Positions 37,640 through 49,486 of a DNA stretch of 64,000 nt are shown one piece after another. This DNA is from Leptodactylus fallax. Its lineage: Eukaryota > Chordata > Amphibia > Anura > Leptodactylidae. The position numbers and the translations under genes were made by a program. The notes under the pieces were generated by a model. That model searched no databases. It saw nothing but the letters and a program-made list of their open reading frames with translations, and had not been told where the DNA came from. Location of the stretch: the NCBI GenBank assembly GCA_947044405.1, contig CAMRHE010000355.1:806001-870000 (forward strand). The letters run 5' to 3'. Numbering within the stretch: the stretch's first letter is position 1; each line of letters begins with the position of its first letter.

Positions 37640-38494
37640 TGTCCCTGACAGTAAGTTTAACTTTCATTGTGGGGAAACTGAGGGGCTTTTAAGTGACTAC
37701 ATACAGGAGTATGGGACTGTACATAATATTAAAAATGACAGACAGCATGGTTTTACTAAGGACAGATGTCGTCGGAATAACCTGATTTTATTTTATGAAG
37801 AGGAGAGTAAAAGTCTGGATAAGGGGGAAGATATGTGGATATAGTGTTTGACACTTTCCCTCATAGATGTTTGATGGATAAAATCAGGTCCATTGGTTTG
37901 AAAAATATAGTTTTAATTGGACTAAAAATTGGTTAAAGGATCATATACACAGAGTTGTGGTCAATGACTGCAGCTCAGACTGGTCTTCTGTTATAAGTGC
38001 TGTACCCCAGGGTTCAGTGCTGGATCCGCTGTTATGTAACTTATTTATTAATGATATAGCAGATGGGATTAATAGCACTGTCTCTATTTTTGCAGATGAC
38101 ACCAAGCTATGTATTTCAGTACAATCTATAGAGGATGTACGTAGGTTACAAGCAGACTTGGACAGACAGAGCGTTTGGTCATCCACATTGTAAATGAGGT
38201 TCAATGTGGATAAATGTAAAGTTATGCATTTGGGTATAATTAATTTGCATGCAACACATATAACAGCATGCAATGTCACTCAGCTGCTTCTAAGGCTAGC
38301 AGAATATTGTCATGTATTAAACAGGTAATGACTGGGAGGACAGGCAATATTACCACTATATAAATCATTTGTGTAGCCCCCCATCTGAAATGTGCAGTTC
38401 AGTTCTGGACACCAGTTCATAAACAGGATGTCCTAAAGTGGGAACAATGGATGGCCATAAAGCTGAGAAGATCAGTTATGAGGAGAGATTAACT
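37640..38494 (+). pseudogene. 5'-truncated CR1-type LINE reverse transcriptase remnant
   Basis: The source enzyme reverse-transcribes its own mRNA at a nicked target. Pieces in order: DRQHGFTKDRCRRNNLI and FYEEESKSLDKGED (about 37,740-37,835); a degraded DTFPHRCLMDKIRSIGL; then an open stretch (37,957-38,193) with VPQGSVLDPLLCNLFINDI and the catalytic box FADDTKL; then RFNVDKCKVMHLG in another frame; and PHLKCAVQFWTP-like and ISYEERLTI remnants to about 38,494. Several stops and frameshifts separate them. Upstream endonuclease and the 3' end are absent. The match to CR1 is from remembered family motifs. Confidence 0.8.
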
Positions 38495-38720
38495 ATTTCA
38501 CGACTTCCATCGTACTATTACAGTGGATGTCAGGTCTTTAACATGGTGGCTGGTGGGCATTGCTATAAAGACCTGGCGGGTATGGCCGCAGTCAGTGCCT
38601 GCACTGATCCCTGGCATTAAATCTACAGATGCCTCAGTCAAATGTGACTGAGGCATTTACTTTCTGTCTTTATGACGATCACTGTCCCCTGGAACAAGAT
38701 CCGGGCCATCCATACAGCTA
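38495..38720. repeat. Dispersed repeat fragment
   Basis: TTCCATCGTACTATTACAG through GTCAGTGCCTGCACTGA and GATGCCTCAGTCAAATGTGA resembles a family I associate with frogs. TGCCTCAGTCA and TGACTGAGGCA are inverted within it (about 38,631-38,656). Confidence 0.4.
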
Positions 38721-40396
38721 GGAGCCTGCAATAGAACTCTATGTATTTTACAATACACTCCAATGCAATGCATGAGTATCAAAAACAGGAGAAGTAGAAG
38801 TCTTTTCTGTATATCTGCAAAAACAAAAAGTTACAACAGCACTCTGCTAGTACCAAGAGCATTACTGCAAATACCTACTGTATATAAGAATATAGGAATA
38901 TGAGATACTTGGTGTTTACATTTTCATCAAACTCTAACTGTAAGTCCACCTGCCCCGTCAAGGTGACCTCTGTTAGGTGGGTCCCTACACTAAATGACTC
39001 ACCTCTATTAGGACCTTGGTCTCCCATGAATTAGGGGCAAATGTGTTTTTCAAGCATATCATGTCCTGCTTATATCACAAACAGCCTCTTCTCTTGGGGC
39101 ATATGGCCTCTTGTTCATAGTGTTTGGCAATGCTGACCGACTTGTCAGTTTTCTGCATATATTTCCTCTATATAGAATTAACCACTGGTTAAAAACATAT
39201 CCAAAGCTGCACCATGTGAACACAGCTGTAGAGTGCTCAGTTTATGTCCTTTAACATTCTGAAAACTGTCACTCATGTAACTTAACAGGCAGCACTTGTC
39301 CAGAGTCCTGTGTTAACAATAATTACAGTAGTATGTGAAAATTGTTCCTTTTTATTATTTCTGTGTTTCTCTTTTTGCAATGTCGGAAATTGCTAATACC
39401 AGAGGTTCCCATGGCCACCTTAGCAATAGAGCAGGTAAAGCTTACATTTCCTCTCTCATTAAGTACTGCTCTTAAGATGTTAAACACTCTGCTCAAATAA
39501 ATGCTTATAATTGATATATAAATGGGCCACGGTTTCTATTGCCGTAAAATGAATAGATCATGTTCAGTGCGCAATTTGTAAGTTCCCGTGCATCCTCAAT
39601 CCATTAGCTGCAATTATATTTTGATTACCGTCATCACCTGAATTCTCTAGCTGAATTTTTTTTTAATGTAGCAGTTACAACATGAAAAGTAGGACATACG
39701 CCTTATCCGTACTTTATTTCTAATGGGATAGAACAAGGCCATGCAAGGGAAAGTCTATAGTAGCCACTTACACAATTTCGCCTGTGTTATTTTATATACA
39801 TACATGTAATGTTCAGCTTTCCATAAATACTCCACCCCTTAGCACTCGGGGAGATAACCTTGATATTGACATAGCGCTTGACCTACAAAGGATGCTTATG
39901 TTCTGATTGATATATTTGTCTTTGATGGTATCCACTAACAAGCAATGTGAGAATCAACATGTTCAATACTGAATAAGCTGCATTATCGCCAGTATTTGAT
40001 TTCAGCAGTTCTGTTTCCTGTCTGTCATTAACCATCACTCTGCCATATGGACGCTATCACTAGCACAGCATGTACTATATACTTCTTTTCTATGCTAATT
40101 GGTAATTAATACAACTATTCATTAGAAAAGGATACAATTCTTGTATAATCTCATACTAAACGTTTGTAAAGTCTACGTTATGCTTTATGTGAAAGCTGTG
40201 ATATAAAATATAAAAAGATATAAAAACATAGACATATATCTATAAATATCCAGTACCTCTACAATATAACATATGAGGGATTATACACACAGCCATATTA
40301 TGGCTCCATTTTGTATGGAGCTATAATAGTTCTCCCATAGAGATACATGGGGCCTCTACTGTACTGCCAAATGTTTCACATTTCATATGGAGTACC
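38721..40396. other. No gene seen
   Basis: AT-rich unique sequence; no motif recognised. Confidence 0.55.
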
Positions 40397-40698
40397 AACA
40401 TACAGTACTTGCCAACATTAATAGATGCATTTGAGGGAGACTGGTGTGCTTGGGGGTAGCCATACCTCTTTTGGTGAGACCATGACCCCTTTTGGGTAGG
40501 TCACACCCCCTTTTTGTGATGTGGGCATGCTGACCACGCCCATTTTGCAATGTGACCGGAACATAATGTCAGTTACAAATACAAAATGACTGAGCCTTCC
40601 ACCAGGCCTGGGAAATTGAGCAGTTCTTTGAGGAGTCTGAGAGCTCAGCCTTATTTTTGGGAGCCCCTCAGATGTTCCATAATAGTTGGCAGTTAAAA
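40397..40698. mobile_element. MITE-like repeat with TACAGTACTTGCCAAC end
   Basis: The left end ACAGTACTTGCCAACATTA pairs imperfectly with TAATAGTTGGCAGTTA at the right. The interior has repeated CACCCCCTTTTTGTG-like and CCTCTTTTGGTGAG blocks. Non-coding. Confidence 0.55.
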
Positions 40699-41086
40699 GG
40701 ATCAGAATGTTTTCTCTGTTGGATTACACACAAATCTGATAGAAAATGACAGTGGTATGCTCAACTGCCTCCTCTGAAGCAATGCCAATTCCTGAAGTAC
40801 AAATGAAGCCTATCCAATAGCACTTGGGGCTGTCCTAAGGAACTGTTCAGCCTCTCTATATTTCCCCACAGGCTCTGTACACATGTCCTGCTGTATCCAT
40901 AAACCCTAAAAGAAATCCAGCCATGAGTTTCCTTGTGAAACAGATACATTTAATTTGCATCATACTTCTCATCAGTATCAGATTTGTGGAAGTCTAACTC
41001 CTGTCACCCCAAGATAAACTGATTGAGGAGGCTGCAGAAGTGTGCTGTCATGGTTATCAAAATAAAGGTCCTGGAAAACTCCCTTA

Positions 41087-41206
41087 TGCTAAGGCCAAAC
41101 GTGGCAAAACACAGTTTAAAAAACACTGCAGAAAAAAAAAATCACAAAAATATTGCAGAAAAATTCACAATGTTTTGTAGCTGCATCTTTGTGGCCTTAG
41201 CCTAAG
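41087..41206. mobile_element. GGCTAAGGCCCC-family MITE, copy 5, short
   Basis: ATGCTAAGGCCAAACGTGG pairs with TTTGTGGCCTTAGCCTAA. Only about 120 bases lie between the ends, so the interior is mostly deleted. Confidence 0.65.
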
Positions 41207-41439
41207 GGTAATACTACCTGCAGTCTTGCATAAAAACCACTATGAACACATCATTATATCATGATAGGTTTTCACATATGACAAACTGAGCGCTACTTAA
41301 CCTGTATATAGCATTATCCAGGCACTGTGGAGTGTCTGTATTTGCACCCATGCCTGGTACTGCATTTGTGATCTCACCATTCTGCTGATAGCCTAATATA
41401 ATGATCGGTCATCAACAACAATTTGCGGAAAACATCTTT

Positions 41440-41630
41440 AGGCTAAGGACTCACGTGGCGAAGTACAACTAAAAAGACTGTAGCGTTTATTTTCCATAAT
41501 GTGTAGATGAGAATAAACACAATCTAATTAACTTTACTAATGCTGTAAAATACAGTGGTTTTTTTGTTGTTGTTGCGTTTCTGCAACAGCCAAAAATGCT
41601 GCATTTCCACAACGTGTGGCCTAAATCTTA
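41440..41630. mobile_element. GGCTAAGGCCCC-family MITE, copy 6
   Basis: AGGCTAAGGACTCACGTGG at the left pairs with CAACGTGTGGCCTAAAT at the right. Confidence 0.6.
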
Positions 41631-41674
41631 AAGTGTTGATTCAGTTTTACTGTGACAAATGCACAGATAGACGT

Positions 41675-42722
41675 TGTTCGGTACAGAACAATGACACATT
41701 TCGAGCACAAGACAACAATACATTGACATCTGGGGTATAGAACAATGACATACTGACATCTGGGTTATAGAACAATGATCCACTGAGATCTGGGGGACAG
41801 AACGATGACACACTTTCAGCTGGGGTACATAATAATGACATACTGACAGATGGGATACAGAACAATGACGCAATGACCGCTGGGGTACAGACCAATGACA
41901 TACTGACATCTGGAGCACAGAACAACAACGCATTGAGATCTGGGGTACAGAACAATGACTCATAGACAGATGGGGTACAGGACATGAAACAGACAGCTGG
42001 GGTACAGAACAATGACACACTGACACCTGGAGCATAGGATAACAACATACTGTTACTTAGGGTACAGAACAATGACACACTGATATAAGGGGGACATATG
42101 AAAGATCCAGTGACATCTGGAGCACAGAACAACAACACATTGACATCTAGGCTACAGAACAATGACACATAGACAGCTGGAGAACAGGGCTATGACATAG
42201 ACAGCTGGGGTACAGGACAATGACATAGTGACATTTGGAGCACAGAACAAGAACACAGAGTACAGAACATTGACACACTGACGTCTGGGTTACAGAACAA
42301 TGACACAGTAAGATCTGGAGTACAGAACAACAACATGGGGTACAGAACAACGACAGTGACATCTGGGGTAAAGAACAATGACATACTGACATCTTGGTTA
42401 TAGAACAATGATCCACTGAGATCTGGGGGACAGAACGATGACACACTAACAGCTGGGGTACAGGACACTGACACACTTACAGATGGGGCTCAGACCAATG
42501 ACATACTGACATCTGGAGCACAGGATAACAGACAATTGAGATCTGGGGTACCGAACAATGACATGCTCACATTAGGGGTACAGAACAAGGATAGAGTGGC
42601 ATCTGGGGTACAGAACAATGACAGGCTGACATCTGGGGTACAGAACAACAATATAGCGACATCTGGGGTACTGAACCTTGATACTCCGACACTTGAAGCA
42701 CAGAGCTAAGAGACACTGACGC
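41675..42722. repeat. 30-bp minisatellite, about 35 copies
   Basis: Units align on ATCTGGGGTACAGAAC followed by AATGACACACTGAC. The period of 30 is plain at 42,601-42,690. Copies diverge at the left and right edges. Because 30 is divisible by three, long open frames persist on the minus strand (173, 135, 109 and 94 codons) with a 10-residue period such as LSVCHCSVPQ. I read these as a by-product of the period and not as genes, since several frames are open at once. Confidence 0.93.
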
Positions 42723-42930
42723 TACTAATAATTTTTATTTTTCTATTTCCATAGTAGCAGATATTTCCATTGTCCCAAAGATCTTTAGATTCTTTATATA
42801 GTAGCATTCATAGCAGACTTGTAGTTCACCCAGGATCCAGGATTTAAAACATTTGAAACTTCTTTTACACATACAAAAAACATGTATGTTCATCCAGAAA
42901 AATCAGGGCTCCATTTATTCATTTCTAACT
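42723..42930. other. Unique spacer between two tandem arrays
   Basis: About 208 bases of AT-rich sequence with no repeat of either array. Confidence 0.7.
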
Positions 42931-42938
42931 GTCTAGGT
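42931..42938. repeat. 8-bp target-site duplication of the hAT element, left
   Basis: GTCTAGGT, identical to 47,718-47,725. Confidence 0.9.
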
Positions 42939-43137
42939 CAGTGATGGCGAACCTTTTAGAGGCCGAGTGCCCAAACTGCAACCCAAAACCCACTAATTTA
43001 TCGCAAAGTGCCGACACGGCAATTTAACCTTAAATTAACCAGGATCTGTTTTATAGTGACCGTGCAATGTTATTACAGCCTGTAATAATATCACATGTCT
43101 GCTATAAAACAGATACTGTGTGATATAAATAGTGAAG

Positions 43138-46100
43138 GGCCCCCACACAGTACAATTCGATCTGAAGTGGCCCCCAGATAGTACTATATGCTCCAGAATG
43201 GGCTTCACAGTGGGCCCCCACATAGTAGTATATGCTTCACAGTGGGGCCCCACAAAGTAGTATATGCTTCACAATGGAGCCCCACATAGTATATGCTTTA
43301 CAGTGGGGCCCCACACAGTAGTATATGCTTTACAGTGGGCCCCCACACAGTAGTATATGCTTTACAGTGGGGCCCCACACAGTAGCTTATGCTTCACAGT
43401 GAGCCCCCACACAGTAGCATATGCTTCACAGTGGGGCCCTACAAAGTAGTATATGCTTTACAGTGGAGCCCCACACAGTAGTATATGCTTTACAGTGGAG
43501 CCCCACACAGTAGTATATGCTTTACAGTGGGGCCCCACACAGTAGCTTATGCTTCACAGTGGGGCCCCACACAGTAGCATATGCTTCACAGTGGGGCCCC
43601 ACAAAGTAGTATATGCTTCACAATGGAGCCCCACAAAGTAGTATATGCTTTACAGTGGGGCCCCACACAGTAGTATATGCTTTACAGTGGGCCCCCACAC
43701 AGTAGTATATGCTTTATAGTGGAGCCCCACACAGTAGCATATGCTTCACAGTGAGCCCCCACACAGTAGCATATGCTTCACAGTGGGGCCCCACACAGTA
43801 GCATATGCTTCACAGTGAGCCCCCACACAGTAGCTTATGCTTCACAGTGGGGCCCCACACAGTAGCATATGCTTCACAGTGGGGCCCCACAAAGTAGTAT
43901 ATGCTTCACAATGGAGCCCCACATAGTATATGCTTTACAGTGGGGCCCCACACAGTAGTATATGCTTTACAGTGGGCCCCCACACAGTAGTATATGCTTT
44001 ACAGTGGAGCCCCACACAGTAGCATATGCTTCACAGTGAGCCCCCACACAGTAGCATATGCTTCACAGTGGGGCCCTACAAAGTAGTATATGCTTTACAG
44101 TGGAGCCCCACACAGTAGTATATGCTTTACAGTGGGGCCCCACACAGTAGTATATGCTTTACAGTGGGGCCCCACACAGTAGCTTATGCTTCACAGTGAG
44201 CCCCCACACAGTAGCATATGCTTCACAGTGGGGCCCTACAAAGTAGTATATGCTTTACAGTGGAGCCCCACACAGTAGTATATGCTTTACAGTGGAGCCC
44301 CACACAGTAGTATATGCTTTACAGTGGGGCCCCACACAGTAGCTTATGCTTCACAGTGGGGCCCCACACAGTAGCATATGCTTCACAGTGGGGCCCCACA
44401 AAGTAGTATATGCTTCACAATGGAGCCCCACAAAGTAGTATATGCTTTACAGTGGGGCCCCACACAGTAGTATATGCTTTACAGTGGGCCCCCACACAGT
44501 AGTATATGCTTTATAGTGGAGCCCCACACAGTAGCATATGCTTCACAGTGAGCCCCCACACAGTAGCATATGCTTCACAGTGGGGCCCCACACAGTAGCA
44601 TATGCTTCACAGTGAGCCCCCACACAGTAGCTTATGCTTCACAGTGGGGCCCCACACAATAGCATATGCTTCACAGTGGGGCCCCACAAAGTAGTATATG
44701 CTTTACAGTGGAGCCCCACACAGTAGCATATGCTTTACAGTGGAGCCCCACACAGTAGTATATGCTTTACAGTGGGGCCCCACACAGTAGCTTATGCTTC
44801 ACAGTGGGGCCCCACACAGTAGCATATGCTTCACAGTGGGGCCCCACACAGTAGCATATGCTTCACAGTGAGCCCCCACACAGTAGCTTATGCTTCACAG
44901 TGGGGCCCCACACAATAGCATATGCTTCATAGTGGGGCCCCACAAAGTAGTATATGCTTTACAGTGGAGCCCCACACAGTAGCATATGCTTTACAGTGGA
45001 GCCCCACACAGTAGTATATGCTTTACAGTGGGGCCCCACACAGTAGCTTATGCTTCACAGTGGGGCCCCACACAGTAGCATATGCTTCACAGTGGGGCCC
45101 CACAAAGTAGTATATGCTTTACAGTGGGGTCCCACACAGTAGTTTATGCTTCACAGTGGAGCCCCACACAGTAGCATATGCTTCACAGTGGAGCCCCACA
45201 CAGTAGCATATGCTTCACAGTGGGCCCCCACACAGTAGTATATGCTTTACAGTGGGGCCCCACACAGTAGTATATGCTTTACAGTGGGGCCCCACACAGT
45301 AGCATATGCTTCACAGTGGAGCCCCACACAGTAGCTTATGCTTCACAGTGGGCTCCCACACAGTAGCTTATGCTTCACAGTGGGCCCCCACACAGTAGCA
45401 TATGCTTCACAGTGGAGCCCCACACAGTAGCTTATGCTTCACAGTGGGCTCCCACACAGTAGCTTATGCTTCACAGTGGGCCCCCACACAGTAGTATATG
45501 CTTCACAGTGGGCCCCACACAGTAGTTTATGCTACACAGTGGGCCCCCACACAGTAGCTTATGCTTCACAGTGGGCCCCCACACAGTAGCATATGCTTCA
45601 CAGTGGGCCCCCACACAGTAGTATATGCTTCACACTGGGCCCCCACACAGTAGTATATGCTACACAGTAGCTTATGCTTCACAGTGGGCCCCCACACAGT
45701 AGCTTATGCTTCACAGTGGGCCCCCACACAGTAGCATATGCTTCACAGTAGGCACCTACATAGTAGCATATGCTTCAGTGGGGCCCCATGCAGTAGTATA
45801 TGCTTTACAGTGGAGCCCCACACAGTAGTATATGCTTTACAGTGGGGCCCCACACAGTAGCTTATGCTTCACAGTGGGGCCCCACACAGTAGCATATGCT
45901 TCACAGTGGGGCCCCACAAAGTAGTATATGCTTTACAGTGGGGCCCCACACAGTAGTTTATGCTTCACAGTGGAGCCCCACACAGTAGCATATGCTTCAC
46001 AGTGGAGCCCCACACAGTAGCATATGCTTCACAGTGGGCCCCAACACAGTAGCATATGCTTCACAGTGGGGCCCCACAAAGTAGTATATGCTTTACAGTG

Positions 46101-47432
46101 GGGCCCCACACAGTAGCATATGCTTCACAGTGGAGCCCCACACAGTAGCTTATGCTTCACAGTGGGCTCCCACACAGTAGCTTATGCTTCACAGTGGGCC
46201 CCCACACAGTAGCATATGCTTCACAGTGGGCCCCCACACAGTAGTATATGCTTCACAGTGGGCCCCCACACAGTAGTTTATGCTACACAGTGGGCCCCCA
46301 CACAGTAGCTTATGCTTCACAGTGGGCCCCCACACAGTAGTATATGCTTCACAGTGGGCCCCCACACAGTAGTATATGCTTTACAGTGGGGCCCCACACA
46401 GTAGCATATGCTTCACAGTGGAGCCCCCACACAGTAGCTTATGCTTCACAGTGGGCTCCCACACAGTAGCTTATGCTTCACAGTGGAGCCCCACAAAGTA
46501 GTATATGCTTTACAGTGGGGCCCCACACAGTAGTATATGCTTTACAGTGGAGCCCCACACAGTAGTATATGCTTTACAGTGGAGCCCCACACAGTAGTAT
46601 ATGCTTTACAGTGGGGCCCCACACAGTAGCTTATGCTTCACAGTGGGGCCCCACACAGTAGCATATGCTTCACAGTGGGGCCCCACAAAGTAGTATATGC
46701 TTTACAGTGGGGCCCCACACAGTAGTTTATGTTTCACAGTGGAGCCCCACACAGTAGCATATGCTTCACAGTGGGCCCCCACACAGTAGTATATGCTTTA
46801 CAGTGGGGCCCCACACAGTAGTATATGCTTTACAGTGGGGCCCCACACAGTAGCATATGCTTCACAGTGGGCCCCCACACAGTAGTATATGCTTCACAGT
46901 GGAGCCCCACACAGTAGCTTATGCTTCACAGTGGGCTCCCACACAGTAGCATATGCTTCACAGTGGGCCCCCACACAGTAGTATATGCTTCACAGTGGGC
47001 CCCCACACAGTAGTTTATGCTACACAGTGGGCCCCCACACAGTAGCTTATGCTTCACAGTGGGCCCCCACACAGTAGCTTATGCTTCACAGTGGGCCCCC
47101 ACACAGTAGCATATGCTTCACAGTAGGCACCTACATAGTAGCATATGCTTCACAGTGGGGCCCCATACAGTAGTATATGCTTCACAGTGGGCCCCCACAC
47201 AGTAGTATATGCTTCACAGTGGGCCCCCACACAGTAGCTTATGCTTCACAGTGGGCCCCCACATAGTAGCATATGCTTCACAGTGGGGCCTCACACAGTA
47301 GCTTATGCTTCACATTAGGCCCTACACAGTAGCATATGCTTCACAGTGGGGCCCCACACAGTAGCATATGCTTTACAGTGGGGCCCTATACAGTAGCTTA
47401 TGCTTCACAGTAGGCCCCTACACAGTAGTTTA
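43138..47432. repeat. 32-bp satellite array, about 134 copies
   Basis: Units align on CAGTAGTATATGCTTTACAG plus a GTGGGGCCCCACA tail. Variation is concentrated at a few positions: TAT/CAT/CTT after GTAG, TTT/TTC before ACAG, and GGGGCCCC/GGGCCCCC/GAGCCCC. A few units are 29-30 bp. The left-most units (GATAGTACTATATGCTCC near 43,178) are the most diverged, suggesting growth from element sequence. Blocks of many units recur at about 637, 797 and 1,375 bp spacing. Stops interrupt all frames, so there is no coding potential. Confidence 0.97.
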
Positions 47433-47586
47433 TATTACTTACCTAGTCCCATGAAGAGCTGCAGTCCCACGAAGAACATCCTCCTCCATCTCCTCCTCCT
47501 GCTCGCGTGCGCTGATGACTGACGTCATCACAACTGCGGCAGAGGTTACAGTCTGCAGTACAGACTGACAGCTCAGCCGAAAGACG

Positions 47587-47640
47587 TGATCGCTCACTAA
47601 TAGGGAATCCTGTACCGGATTCCCCGTTAGTGAGCGATCA
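47587..47640. repeat. Hairpin inside the right end of the hAT element
   Basis: Arms TGATCGCTCACTAATAGGGA... (24 bases) and their complement (47,617-47,640) match at 22 of 24 positions around the 6-base loop TGTACC. Part of the element's subterminal structure. Confidence 0.8.
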
Positions 47641-47717
47641 TGGCGACGGCGCGCGTGCCAACTGAGAGGGCTCTGCGTGCCCTCTCTGGCACGCGTGCCA
47701 TAGGTTCGCCATCACGG

Positions 47718-47725
47718 GTCTAGGT
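47718..47725. repeat. 8-bp target-site duplication of the hAT element, right
   Basis: GTCTAGGT, identical to the left copy. Confidence 0.9.
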
Positions 47726-49309
47726 CATTGTCTGGGATAACACCTGCATGACGGAGGGGGGTGAAGCTGATTAATAAACCTTCACCTTGTCTCATGTAGC
47801 ATTTATAGTCAGGGCAGAATATAGTTCCCAGCCTCCATAATTTTATAAAAATTATTTTTTCAGCCTTCTATTGATCTGGTCTGATGGATATACAGAGTGC
47901 TGTGACAACTGAGTCATTCTGATATTTGGGGTAAGCCTTCTATTTCTCTTCCTGTAAATGTGATACTTGCATATGATATATGGACAGGATGACAAAGACT
48001 ATTGGACCTTTTTTACATTATTAAACACTTTTCAGCTTTGTCACAGGACAAGGGTGAAAGGATAGGTATATACAGCGATATAATTCTTCCATAAAACCAT
48101 GGTATATTACAAAGCATTTACAGTGACAATACAAGTAAGGGTTACAAGGATGTGTATATCTTTATCAAAGACATGTATAGTGTGAGGATATGCATCCACA
48201 TCATTGTCTTTTGTGCGTGTGGAGAACTGAATGTAAGGTGACATCAATTGGAAGATTCACCCCCTTGTCTTCTCACATTAGTACTCTTGCTGATATCTCA
48301 GAAGACAGATCAGCAGATGATACAAGGTGATAAGCTACATTCTCTTTTAAATTCTTCCCAATCTTATCCTAGCTATACAATCCTTGTGAGCTAATTGATT
48401 TTAGCTGGGTCAGGACGGGTACTTTGTCTTATTGAAGAGTCCATCGCATAAGAGTGGGGAGACTTGGGAACCATGTATGCACATTACTTTTCCTAGTTGG
48501 AGGAGGGAAAACTAAAACTGTACCTTTATTGGAAGGTAGCTTCCTATAAATCATTGTCTGACTTTGAATGAAGCCTTGTAACATGACTTCAGATATAAGC
48601 CAAACCAGAAAATATCTTCCAAAAAAAAAGACACCTATCTGCAAACAGCTGTTTTGGGTTCTTGCCCCTCATTAGAGCAAAATATGATATTGGCTGGCTA
48701 GTGAGAAGCTATTGACATGTCATGCTGGGATGAAGGGTAGGTGACAGCCTAGGGCCTATCCTCACAACACAGATTCACTGATAAAATGTTTTAGTTTTTT
48801 TTTTAAATTAAAAATACATATTAACACCCATCTGTCTGACTCCCAGGACTGCGCTAGGCTGTAGAGTTTCTCTGCCTCTTCTCATCTCACTTATTTTTCA
48901 TTCCTTTCTCTTTCTATCTTTCTTTTTCTCTCTTCTCTCCTTCCTTCACCCCCTCTCAGTGACTACTCCATATTTCATACCAGGCCATGTGGCTATCCCC
49001 ACCGATTTTTTGATTTATGTCTCCTTCCCATATTCTTTCCTACCCATCTGTCTGTGTCTTACTGCCGTTCAATGAAAACTTTTTGAACATAAAAATAGAT
49101 ATTTGCAAATAATTGACACACATCACAGTTTAATTAACACAAAACTGTGATGCACAAGGATCCATGAAGACAAAAATGTGTGCAGGGCTATGAATAAATT
49201 TGCACATATCTTCAAACATCAGCAGACAGAAAATATCTTGAAAACAGAGACACAAGTGACACAAAGTTGCAGAACATTTTCTTAGCCCTGCTGTAACACT
49301 GGTCATCTC
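47726..49309. other. No gene seen; polypyrimidine tract at 48,866-48,958
   Basis: Mostly unique. CAGCTGTTTTGGGTTCTTGC near 48,645 looks like a fragment of a dispersed repeat. The tract at 48,866-48,958 is almost pure C and T (TTTCTCTTTCTATC type). Confidence 0.5.
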
Positions 49310-49486
49310 TGGTGCTCCCAGTGCCTGCACAGTTGTTCAGTGACGCCAGTGATGTATACCCTACTTTCACTGCACATGCACCAGAGTTATGGTGCATGCG
49401 CACTGAAGCCGAGGTGCACTCCTTCACTGATGGAGCTACAACAGGGCTTTTTGGGACACTTTATTGCCCTGACAGATTCCCTTTAA
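49310..49486. repeat. Dispersed repeat fragment ending CTGACAGATTCCCTTTAA
   Basis: The right end TGACAGATTCCCTTTAA is the inverted end type seen in the MITE at 33,695. Inside, GTTATGGTGCATGCGC faces GCACATGCACCAGAGTTA, a short inverted pair around 49,372-49,402. Confidence 0.5.

Larger units (their letters stand above)
42939..47717. mobile_element. Non-autonomous hAT-type element, 4,779 bp, filled by a satellite array
   Basis: The ends CAGTGATGGCGAACCT and AGGTTCGCCATCACGG are inverted copies with one mismatch in 16 and are flanked by identical 8-bp repeats, the hAT signature. Element-derived sequence is about 200 bp at the left (42,939-43,137) and about 285 bp at the right (47,433-47,717). 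Everything between is the 32-bp array. The termini resemble a hAT group widespread in vertebrates (possibly the OC1/Charlie type, from memory). There is no transposase. Excluding the array, this would be a MITE of about 500 bp. Confidence 0.88.

Noticed and set aside
37957..38193. Host gene with FADDTKL motif
   Set aside because: This is the LINE reverse-transcriptase catalytic box inside a broken CR1 remnant.
41628..42476. Cysteine-rich repeat proteins on the minus strand
   Set aside because: Several frames are open at once across a 30-bp tandem repeat, as expected from a period divisible by three.
43138..47432. CRISPR-like regular repeat
   Set aside because: Units are contiguous with no unique spacers, no cas genes are present, and the context is a eukaryotic transposon.
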